From: Nitrososphaerota archaeon
GTDB lineage: Archaea > Thermoproteota > Nitrososphaeria > Nitrososphaerales > CADDZS01
Assembly: GCA_013288145.1 (NCBI GenBank)
Contig: JABDCJ010000020.1
Coordinates: 1-38,851, forward strand
Length of the DNA: 38,851 nucleotides
Reading direction: 5' to 3'
The notes under the pieces were generated by a model. The model had not been told where the DNA came from. It was given only the letters and a program-made list of their open reading frames with translations, and searched no databases. Position numbers and translations under genes: made by a program. Shown in pieces: positions 25,311-32,387 of the stretch (positions are counted from its first letter, which is position 1; each line of letters starts with the position of its first letter).

Positions 25311-25488
25311 AAATAATCTCCTTTTTCTCGTAACTGAAACTCTTTGGGCAAAGACAAGTTGTTATTTCCTTCCTAATTCGTAGCCCCGAAGACATTTGCT
25401 GTAAATTCAATCACGAGATCATCGTAAATTTTTCTGATTGTGTTTGTCTGTTAAGGACCAGTATCTTGCCCGAGGATAAGAATATCGA

Positions 25489-25599
25489 ATGTCTATTAAC
25501 AAGCGGTCGAAGCCGAAAACTGCCCTAACCAAAGAGGGTTTTTGGATTGTATATCACGAAGGTCGAGAACCGATTCTTGTAAGTTATTTATCATGCTAA
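25489..25599 (+). CDS. Possible 36-residue small protein upstream of the maturase
   Basis: ATG 25489 to TAA 25597-25599 encodes MSINKRSKPKTALTKEGFWI followed by a short strand-like segment (VYHEGREPILVSYLSC). The basic start and ordered end look protein-like, but size and lack of a clear promoter leave it doubtful. Confidence 0.3.
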   Translation: MSINKRSKPKTALTKEGFWIVYHEGREPILVSYLSC

Positions 25600-25640
25600 C
25601 AACAATCTCATAATGAAATGAGCCTGAATTACGCCGAAAG

Positions 25641-25666
25641 ATTGGGTTGTCATCGGACAATCCAAT
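25641..25666 (+). promoter_or_regulatory. Dyad just upstream of the maturase start
   Basis: ATTGGGTTGT (25641-25650) and ACAATCCAAT (25657-25666) form a 10-base dyad with one mismatch (a G-U pair in RNA) around the loop CATCGG. It ends 21 bases before the GTG at 25688, where an operator or a 5' hairpin could act. Confidence 0.45.
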
Positions 25667-25687
25667 ACGAAAAAATACAATCTACTG

Positions 25688-27076
25688 GTGATATTTCTGG
25701 AAGCCGTTATCAAAATCAAGTCAGCCACACCTGATGATTCCCGAAGAGCCGCGCTCCCCATCATAGAGGCTGGTTCGAATCGTCCGCCAGATTCATATCA
25801 CGTGCTAGCAAAACCCACTGGCGCGATCTGCAACCTAGACTGCCAGTACTGCTTTTTCCTGTCTAAAGAAGAGCTATATCCGGGTAGCAAGTTTCGGATG
25901 GATGACGAGCTTATGGAGTCGTACATCCGGCAATTAATTCAATCGCAACATACTGACCAGGTCGTTGTTGCTTGGCAGGGTGGCGAACCTACGTTAATGG
26001 GACTAGAATTCTATCGCCGAGCTGTTGCGATTGAGAAAAAATACCAGAGACCCGGTGTCGAAATTCTCAATACAGTTCAGACAAATGGGACACTGCTCAA
26101 TGGCGAATGGTGCGATTTCTTTTCCAAGAACAACTTTCTCGTCGGGCTCAGCTTGGACGGGCCGAGGGAGATGCACGACAAGTACCGGGTCGACAAGGGC
26201 GGCAATCCTACATTCGACAAAGTAATGAAAGCTGCAAAACTAATGCAAAATCACAGTGTCGAATTCAACATCCTCACTACTGTGAATTCCGCCAACGAAG
26301 ATCATCCACTGGAAGTCTACCATTTTCTTCGAGATGAAGTTAGAACCCATTACATCCAATTTATCCCCATAGTGGAGAGAATCAATCTTGACGGACGGAC
26401 TGGTTTGCAAGAAGGAACACAGGTAACGACTCGCTCCGTCGGATCAGTTAAATGGGGAAGATTTCTTACCGAGATATTTGATGAGTGGGTTCGCCGGGAC
26501 GTCGGCCGTATCTTTGTGCAAATGTTCGATGCTGCCCTTGCTTCTTGGGTCGGCGCCCCCACTAATCTATGTATTTTTTCGGAAACATGTGGTGATGCAC
26601 TAGCGCTCGAGCATAATGGCGACTTGTACTCTTGCGATCATTTTGTCGAACCAAAATATCTTCTCGGAAATATCAAGAAAGAAAAAATGATCGAGCTAGT
26701 CGCTTCTGATACTCAAAGAAAGTTTGGAACCGACAAAAGGGACACCCTTCCTCAGTACTGCCGAGAGTGCGAAGTACGGTTTGCTTGTCACGGCGAGTGC
26801 CCTAAGAATCGATTCATTAACACACCTGACGGAGAGCCCGGTCTAAATTATCTCTGCGCCGGATACAAATCATTCTTCAACCACGTAAACGAGCCGATGA
26901 CCATCATGGCTGGGCTGCTGCGAAATAATCGAGCACCGGCAGAGATAAGTACGATCTTAGCCGCGCGAGAAGGACGCCTCAAAAACGACGGCATGGGACG
27001 TAACGAGCCATGCTTTTGTGGGAGCGGGATTAAATATAAGAAATGCCACGGCGATGTTTCTAACCCTTTAAATTGA
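25688..27076 (+). CDS. Anaerobic sulfatase-maturase-like radical SAM/SPASM enzyme with SEC-C tail
   Basis: The protein has 462 residues. CNLDCQYCFF (Cys48, 52, 55) is the radical SAM CxxxCxxC. WQGGEPTLMGLEFYR and VQTNGTLLN are hallmarks of anaerobic sulfatase-maturing enzymes. GLSLDGPREMHDKYR continues the barrel. The SPASM region has Cys295, 301, 316, 358, 361, 367, 371 and 390; SCDHFV includes Asp317, the position of the proposed catalytic base in the clostridial enzyme. The family oxidises a Cys or Ser of sulfatases to formylglycine. Residues 438-454 (GRNEPCFCGSGIKYKKCHG) form a SEC-C zinc motif, an unusual appendage that may bind protein partners. Two sulfatases lie 5.3 and 8 kb downstream. 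GTG is the start. Confidence 0.85.
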   Translation: MIFLEAVIKIKSATPDDSRRAALPIIEAGSNRPPDSYHVLAKPTGAICNLDCQYCFFLSKEELYPGSKFRMDDELMESYIRQLIQSQHTDQVVVAWQGGEPTLMGLEFYRRAVAIEKKYQRPGVEILNTVQTNGTLLNGEWCDFFSKNNFLVGLSLDGPREMHDKYRVDKGGNPTFDKVMKAAKLMQNHSVEFNILTTVNSANEDHPLEVYHFLRDEVRTHYIQFIPIVERINLDGRTGLQEGTQVTTRSVGSVKWGRFLTEIFDEWVRRDVGRIFVQMFDAALASWVGAPTNLCIFSETCGDALALEHNGDLYSCDHFVEPKYLLGNIKKEKMIELVASDTQRKFGTDKRDTLPQYCRECEVRFACHGECPKNRFINTPDGEPGLNYLCAGYKSFFNHVNEPMTIMAGLLRNNRAPAEISTILAAREGRLKNDGMGRNEPCFCGSGIKYKKCHGDVSNPLN

Positions 27077-27140
27077 GTACTTTTTGCAAAAAATTATGCG
27101 AGATTCTATCTAATATTTGATAAGACAAGAATGACCTTCA

Positions 27141-27578
27141 TTACTTGCGGATTCTTTTCGAATATTCTCTTTCCATAATTTCGACTTTCCTTTTCATCAG
27201 CTGAATCTTTGCTCTGGCCTGTTCCAAGCTTTTCGGAGTGAAGCTGCCGAGATCAGCTCTAACTTGGACTTCATGAAATTCGATATCGATTCTAATTTCT
27301 GCTAGATCTCTATCCAGCTCCGTCGTTGAAAGTTCTTGCACTTCCTTCGTAAATTCGAATAATTCCTTTTCGTCCTCTTCGGGATATTCTTTTGATTTAG
27401 CCGGCGGAGAAACTGACGGAGGATCGGCTTCAACCCGCCCCTTCTTTCGGGGGGCTCCAATACCAAAAATTATGTTAGCGGCAAATCTCTCAAAATAATT
27501 CCAAGGAAGAACCTGCAAGCTAGCTTGAGATGCTCCTGGGACCGAATTTCGCGCATAACACGCCTCCCTTGACCGCAA
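27141..27578 (-). CDS. Coiled-coil protein, paralogue of the 25032-25310 protein
   Basis: The protein has up to 145 residues from a TTG at 27578; an internal TTG (before QVLPWNYFERF) is an alternative start. A variable N-terminal half with a Pro/Glu-rich linker leads into a helical C-terminal half. There TTELDRDLAEIRIDIEFHEV and ARAKIQLMKRKVEIMEREYS align with the 92-residue protein on the far side of the maturase. No enzymatic motif is seen. The two paralogues flank the maturase in opposite orientation, which hints at a shared history or role. Confidence 0.6.
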   Translation of the reverse strand: MRSREACYARNSVPGASQASLQVLPWNYFERFAANIIFGIGAPRKKGRVEADPPSVSPPAKSKEYPEEDEKELFEFTKEVQELSTTELDRDLAEIRIDIEFHEVQVRADLGSFTPKSLEQARAKIQLMKRKVEIMEREYSKRIRK

Positions 27579-27873
27579 AAACCACTCTAAGAGGTTGTCG
27601 GCTGTGCACGGGAAAAGATTTTGGGAGAATGATAGGATAGTTCCATTTTTCTGACGATTTTCAACCTTGACCGTTGTAGGACGAAGATTTCGAATAGAAA
27701 CCTGATAATGTCAGAGAAGGTCTCATCCTTTTGTTCATTTGTCAGAATATCCAAATGGTAAGAGGAAGCTTAGTTCAGTAAAAAGTAGTTATTGGGGTAA
27801 TAGCAAGTTATCGGATGAAACGTCAACATGCAATCGAAAGTTGCAATTAACGAGTGTATGGAATCGATTTTGA
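27579..27873. other. Gene-free region
   Basis: No gene, repeat or strong promoter was recognised on either strand. Confidence 0.25.
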
Positions 27874-29229
27874 TCAAGAATTGTCGGTCTGGATCGATTT
27901 TTCTCTTTTCCGCTCGCCGGACATGCTCGTTGTTACGTTCTCAGCGGGTTCGGCAGAGTTCCAGAGTAAATTGAAAATCGATTGATGCTCGTAAACCAAC
28001 AAGGGATAGTTGCTGTAAATAGATTGAGCCTCCGCCAGAGGATCCGCGTAAGTTGCTCTTGCAATCAATTCTTCTTCATTGAATGCAAACCCACCAACGA
28101 TGTGAGGTATGTGCCTGAGCTCAATTCCTATTTCCATCAATTCTCGACAGGCATCAATGTTATCTGGATCGATCTCGGTAATGTGTCGAACGTGTACACC
28201 GCGTTCGATGGCCGCCAAATAACTTTCCTTTAGACCTGATCGATTGACAAGCGGAGCAAAACTAGCTTCATAGCAGGCATTAACACAATACTTTGCGTTG
28301 TTTACTAATGTAATTCGCTTTGCCATAGCTTCAGTCAAATCAATGTAGATATCGAGCGTTTTCTTATTCCCGACAGAGTTTTCCAATTCGCGAATCTTTT
28401 GTTGCCCTGACACAGAACTGTTCCACATAAAATCAAACAAGTATTGGTTCTGTTTGGCAACGGTCTCTAAGTTGCTGAATAGTATCAGTTCCTTGGTTAT
28501 GTCGTCTCTCGACAACGCATTCATTGAAACAAAGTGTCTTTCGTCAACTATGATAAAGTTCGATTGAATTCCGGGCATGTGGTGGAATTGAATACCAGGC
28601 TCGCCACTAAACTGTTTACAAAATTGGAGATTCAGTGGAGTTATCTCGGTTAGGAAAAAAATTTTGAAACCTTTCGCGATTGCCTCTCGTAAAAAGGAAT
28701 TAATGAGGGACGAGAACAAGATTCTAAACGCATTGGATTTTTCGCAACAGACACATATTTTCTGGCTATTCTCAGAAATTACGTTGTGAAACAGTTGACC
28801 AATTTCAACAGGATCTTCAAAGATCTTGCTTCCTTCAAAATCCATGATCGGAGACGAAAAACAATCGATGATTCGCAATAAATCGCCGATTGAGAAAGGC
28901 TTGTAGAGAACAGCATCGAACACTTTGTTCTCATGCGAATCAGACAAAGTCCATTCATCAACAGTGATAACGGTTTTTAGATTTGGATAGGTTTTCTTTA
29001 ACTTACTTGCGGTTTCTAAGCCATTCAGGCCGGGCATTCGATGGTCAATCATGACAAGCGCGCGATTCGCGAGAGCTTTTATCTCCGGTGCTACACTCGA
29101 ATCCTCGAAAAAATTGAGTAATTCCTCTCCACCGTTAAATGTAGCCAATACATTCAGGCCGGCTAACGCGAAGAACTTTCGATAAGCATTGACTAGGTTT
29201 TGAACGTCGTCCACAATAATGATGGGCAT
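27874..29229 (-). CDS. Response regulator with two copies of the thaumarchaeal-type sensor module
   Basis: From the ATG at 29229 (MPIIIVDDVQNLVNAYRKFF) the protein has 451 residues; a TTG at 29253 would add eight. The receiver domain has the Asp pair in IIVDDV. The phosphoacceptor is in VMIDHRMPGLNG (Asp70 counting from the TTG) and the conserved Lys is in LYKPFS (Lys118). Two divergent sensor modules follow (about 150-285 and 300-440): KIFFLTEITPLNLQFCKQFS and YLFDFMWNSSV in the first, VRHITEIDPDNIDACRELME and SIFNLLWNSAEPAEN in the second. They match the modules of the histidine kinase at 16811-19030. No DNA-binding domain is present, so output is probably through protein contacts. Confidence 0.8.
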   Translation of the reverse strand: MPIIIVDDVQNLVNAYRKFFALAGLNVLATFNGGEELLNFFEDSSVAPEIKALANRALVMIDHRMPGLNGLETASKLKKTYPNLKTVITVDEWTLSDSHENKVFDAVLYKPFSIGDLLRIIDCFSSPIMDFEGSKIFEDPVEIGQLFHNVISENSQKICVCCEKSNAFRILFSSLINSFLREAIAKGFKIFFLTEITPLNLQFCKQFSGEPGIQFHHMPGIQSNFIIVDERHFVSMNALSRDDITKELILFSNLETVAKQNQYLFDFMWNSSVSGQQKIRELENSVGNKKTLDIYIDLTEAMAKRITLVNNAKYCVNACYEASFAPLVNRSGLKESYLAAIERGVHVRHITEIDPDNIDACRELMEIGIELRHIPHIVGGFAFNEEELIARATYADPLAEAQSIYSNYPLLVYEHQSIFNLLWNSAEPAENVTTSMSGERKREKSIQTDNS

Positions 29230-29618
29230 CTTACCAGATGCATGAGAACTCAAAGCCTAACAGCACTTTGATCTCGAGATCGTTTCTAATAAATAAATCG
29301 AACGTATCTGCCATAACTCTTGGTATTAGGGCGATGGGAAATTCAGATTGTCGTTATTGTGAAGCACGGCATGATGATGCATTACAGAGAGAGTTTGGAT
29401 TCGATTATCGAGTTAGTTCGTTTATTCTACAGTACTGATATTCAAAAATGCGTGATTCAACATATCACCGCGATAGAGCATTTGCCTGTTGTTTGGTCAT
29501 GACATCGAAAATGTTGTAAGGATTCTCCAAAGTTTGGCGGAACGCTGTCTGTTAATTATCGACGTCCTTAACAACGGATTCATAGTTTAGCGTAGCTGGA
29601 TTTGTTCAACAAAGTTTC
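29230..29618. other. Gene-free region
   Basis: Two overlapping short plus-strand frames around 29320-29500 exist, but neither is convincing. AATAAATA near 29290-29297 could be a TATA box for the receiver gene, though it is distant. Confidence 0.25.
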
Positions 29619-29621
29619 TTG

Positions 29622-29867
29622 ATGTCAAAGAAAAGTCATTATACAAAGCTGGGATCGGTTGTCCAGATTCGGGTTCGAAGTGGCGAGCTTATTCGTGGGT
29701 GTATAATAAAAAGAGCCAATAATGGAATTACACTAACAGATGCATATGTTGCGAAGAAAATGCCGAAAAAAGCAGATTTTGCAGAAATTTGGGCCCCTTG
29801 TCTGGCTCTACTAAGAATTCCCTTTGACAACATAGCGTCGATTCAGATCATAAAGTTGGATCGATAA
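29622..29867 (+). CDS. Sm-like (Lsm-type) small beta-barrel protein, tentative
   Basis: From the ATG at 29622 the protein has 81 residues. GSVVQIRVRSGELIRGCIIK followed by NNGITLTDAYV resembles the Sm1 motif: a V-V-L strand, G-x-x-x-x-G, then N/G and L-x-D-A. RIPFDNIASIQII could be the closing Sm2-like strand. A central insert (KKMPKKADFAEIWAPCLALL) separates the two. Archaeal Sm-like proteins form RNA-binding rings. Conserved RNA-contacting residues are not all visible, so another small beta-barrel is possible. It stands alone between two gaps. Confidence 0.5.
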   Translation: MSKKSHYTKLGSVVQIRVRSGELIRGCIIKRANNGITLTDAYVAKKMPKKADFAEIWAPCLALLRIPFDNIASIQIIKLDR

Positions 29868-30034
29868 AATAGACGGAAAAAAATCTGAAAATTCTCGTCT
29901 GACGTATCAGAATCGACTAGCAAGTGCCTTTCGATTTTTTTCGAGCTAGTACGGGAGGAGTTTGAAGTGGATATCTGGAAAGATTCTCGAACAATAGGTT
30001 GATTCTTCAAAATAGAAGAGAAAAGAGCTCATTT

Positions 30035-30448
30035 TCATTCTTCCTCTTTTGAAACCAAGGGTGCACTTCTGCCCGCGATTGGCTGCTCTCCTCTGCTGAT
30101 CAACGCCGCGTCATGAGAATTTGTTTCTCTTGTAAGAGACCAGCTTAATAGAACTCTGATTGCAACCACGACCGCTAGAATTAGCAGCTCCGAAGTTGAG
30201 GGTACTAGAATTGTCTTAAGGACGTCGCTTCCGACCTCAAAATCTAATCCCAGAAGCAGCCCTGAAACGAGACTTATTCTTATTGTTTCTTTGTGGATTG
30301 CTCGATCCTTGGTAGATTGTCTCTGAATGGTAAAAAAAGAAAATAACGATCTCGCGCCAGAAATGCCTATTATCAATCCAGCGCCTACATCCAAGAAAAG
30401 CGTAAGATAATTGATGAAGAGATCTAGTAGGGGACTGGTATCTGCCAT
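30035..30448 (-). CDS. DUF1622 family membrane protein
   Basis: The protein has 137 residues with three hydrophobic helices (about 10-32, 57-72 and 86-105). RISLVSGLLLGLDFEVGSDV and LKTILVPSTSELLILAVVVA are strongly characteristic of DUF1622 proteins, small integral membrane proteins of unknown function in archaea and bacteria. The hydrophilic tail of about 30 residues should be cytosolic. The ATG at 30448 fits the family start. There are no operon partners. Confidence 0.8.
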   Translation of the reverse strand: MADTSPLLDLFINYLTLFLDVGAGLIIGISGARSLFSFFTIQRQSTKDRAIHKETIRISLVSGLLLGLDFEVGSDVLKTILVPSTSELLILAVVVAIRVLLSWSLTRETNSHDAALISRGEQPIAGRSAPLVSKEEE

Positions 30449-30715
30449 AATAAGTAAGCCACTATTCTTGTCTCGAACAGGCTAGAGCGACCGAGGATCC
30501 ATTCCTTACCAGCAGAACCTGAACCGATTTCTGCTAAATCTGAACTGTAATTTATCACGCTAATGCACAGCTCGAATAAATCATACGCGGTTTAGCTCAG
30601 GAGACTGGTCTAGATCGAATTTGAACGACAGAAAACTAAGGGTTTCACGTAGACTAAATGGTCTGATTGGAATACCGCAAGCGCCTCGAATTCTCCACAA
30701 GAGAGTTGAGTAAAT

Positions 30716-31231
30716 ATGTTCGGCTCAAGAAGAAGAGAAGCTAGAAGAGTTTCGCGCCGGACATCGCGGCGTGTTATGAGACGAAGGATGCCTGCTCCAC
30801 AACCAGCTGCCCCAGCGGGATCGGCGCCCGGCGCTGCTCCAGGCTCTCAAACGACCGTGGCCACCAGTTTCATCCTTATTGCTGCGGAAGGGGCGTCACC
30901 ACCGATAAAACTTAGCACCCAAGATGCTCAGAGAATACAGGAAAACACCGGTCTCCCGCCTGAGCAGCTTGAAGACAATGATCTCAGAGAATCTATGCAA
31001 GAGCTGAACATACAATCAGCACCTCTCACACAGCAGGATAAGGCAGCTTTAGGCATGCCTACCACACCACAGACTCAAGCATCTGGCTCGACTACAGTAG
31101 CACGTCAACAACCCATTAATCCCCAAGTCTCGACTGAGCAACAGCTTGAAAGTCTTCAGAATATGAAAAACCAAGGGCTCATATCAGAAGATGATTATAA
31201 TGCGAAGAAAAAGCAAGTTCTGGGAATATGA
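30716..31231 (+). CDS. SHOCT-domain protein with arginine-rich N-terminus
   Basis: The protein has 171 residues. The start is very basic (MFGSRRREARRVSRRTSRRV), followed by a Pro/Ala-rich linker. A compact middle begins TSFILIAAEGASPPIKLSTQ and includes KLSTQDAQRIQENTGLPPEQ. The last 33 residues (QLESLQNMKNQGLISEDDYN) are a SHOCT motif, a short C-terminal oligomerisation module. A nucleic-acid or membrane-surface role for the basic end is inference. A gene for a zinc-ribbon protein with a membrane helix follows 283 bases downstream. Confidence 0.6.
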   Translation: MFGSRRREARRVSRRTSRRVMRRRMPAPQPAAPAGSAPGAAPGSQTTVATSFILIAAEGASPPIKLSTQDAQRIQENTGLPPEQLEDNDLRESMQELNIQSAPLTQQDKAALGMPTTPQTQASGSTTVARQQPINPQVSTEQQLESLQNMKNQGLISEDDYNAKKKQVLGI

Positions 31232-31514
31232 TCCTCCCTCTATGTAGTTGAGGAGATTACTATTACAGATTTCAAGTCTGAAAACCGGAGCCTAATTCTA
31301 TAGCTATTTACTGAGCCGGAAATGATGGAGTTGAAATAGAGCCGACTAATCTAAGAGATCCCAGTATTCGAGTCCCAGGCCTGTCTATTCGATTTCGTGC
31401 GCGAACTAAGTTTCTTGACGTTTGGTTATTGGGATACTTCATTTCGTTTAGTTATGCGCCTAACTAACAACAGTCCTTTAGTTCATTTTGTCTTGATGAA
31501 GGATGATGAATTGA

Positions 31515-32021
31515 ATGGGTACTTCGATGGTGTATCGGGAAAACCTAGATACGGAAGGATTGGCTAATGTTCTGCAGACGCATTTTAGAGCAGAGGGCTA
31601 TGACGTGCAAGAAATCGGTTCGGGAAATGATACAGCGGTCCAAATAAGAAAACAAGGTCTCGGTCGTGCAGCCCTAGGCTTACAACAGGCAATTACTGTT
31701 AGGATAAAGAAAGAGAATAATCTAACTAGTATATCACTGGGACAAGCGAAATGGGCTGACAAGGCGGGAGTCGAAGTCATCGGCGCACTAGTTTTTTGGC
31801 CGTTGATGATTCCTGCGACTGTAGGAGTAGTGAACCAAAGCCAGCTTCCGAAGAAAATACAAGTAGTCATCGAAGATTATGCAACCTCCCAAGGAAAAAA
31901 CACTTCAGTAGCAAAGATTGAAACCATGGTTGCCTGTCCAGAATGTGGAGTTGCAAATTCTGCCGACAGTCAGTATTGCACAGCGTGCGGTGCTTCTCTT
32001 AAGGGAGCAACGAAAGTCTGA
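31515..32021 (+). CDS. Membrane protein with C-terminal zinc ribbon
   Basis: The protein has 168 residues. Residues 1-80 form an alpha/beta domain (VLQTHFRAEGYDVQEIGSGN). A hydrophobic segment (VEVIGALVFWPLMIPATVGV) spans about 86-105. The C-terminus is a zinc ribbon with CPEC and CTAC (Cys141, 144, 155, 158). This layout is common in archaeal housekeeping proteins without assigned role. The ATG at 31515 is the first start. It shares orientation with the SHOCT-domain gene but is far enough away to have its own promoter. Confidence 0.6.
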   Translation: MGTSMVYRENLDTEGLANVLQTHFRAEGYDVQEIGSGNDTAVQIRKQGLGRAALGLQQAITVRIKKENNLTSISLGQAKWADKAGVEVIGALVFWPLMIPATVGVVNQSQLPKKIQVVIEDYATSQGKNTSVAKIETMVACPECGVANSADSQYCTACGASLKGATKV

Positions 32022-32307
32022 AGAGCTTTCAAGCAAAGACATTTCGGATCCTAGGTGTCGTTGATTGGAAACAACTTTTACATCCAATCAGCGACCATCT
32101 CGAATTTGACGGAATCCTTGACAATATTTTAGATGATCCGATTGTTAGTTTGTTGTACTTATCTCTGTTTTAATTAGTCATAATGGATCTATTAACTTCC
32201 CCGTGTAATAATAGAGATGTGCTTTCAGATCTCTTCTCAAGGATGTTTTCATGATCGCATATACTACCGAATACGCCGAAAAAATTTGAAAGAGAAATCA
32301 TTCATTG

Positions 32308-32326
32308 TATTATTTGAACAATAATA
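32308..32326 (+). promoter_or_regulatory. 19-base palindrome upstream of the first sulfatase promoter
   Basis: TATTATT, spacer TGAAC, AATAATA: a perfect 7-base dyad ending 24 bases before the TATA-like box. Its position would suit an activator or repressor site. Confidence 0.45.
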
Positions 32327-32350
32327 TGTTATTTCAAAACATAACCGAGA

Positions 32351-32358
32351 TTATATTT
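32351..32358 (+). promoter_or_regulatory. TATA-like box of the first sulfatase
   Basis: TTATATTT is centred about 33 bases before the ATG at 32388 and is preceded by purine-rich ACCGAGA, which may act as BRE. Confidence 0.6.
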
Positions 32359-32387
32359 CTTAGCATTCTAACTGTTACGGCATAAGA

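Larger units (their letters stand above)
32022..32387. other. Intergenic region holding the sulfatase control elements
   Basis: No gene was seen. The 3' end contains a 19-base palindrome (32308-32326) and a TATA-like box (32351-32358). Confidence 0.4.

Noticed and set aside
29238..29502. Two overlapping plus-strand frames upstream of the Sm-like gene, one with CRYC.
   Set aside because: They overlap each other in different frames, have doubtful starts and show no family pattern.
30593..30660. A stretch beginning GCGGTTTAGCTCAGG that resembles the 5' end of a tRNA.
   Set aside because: The D-stem has no partner, and there is no T-arm or 3' acceptor match. It is at most a tRNA fragment or chance.
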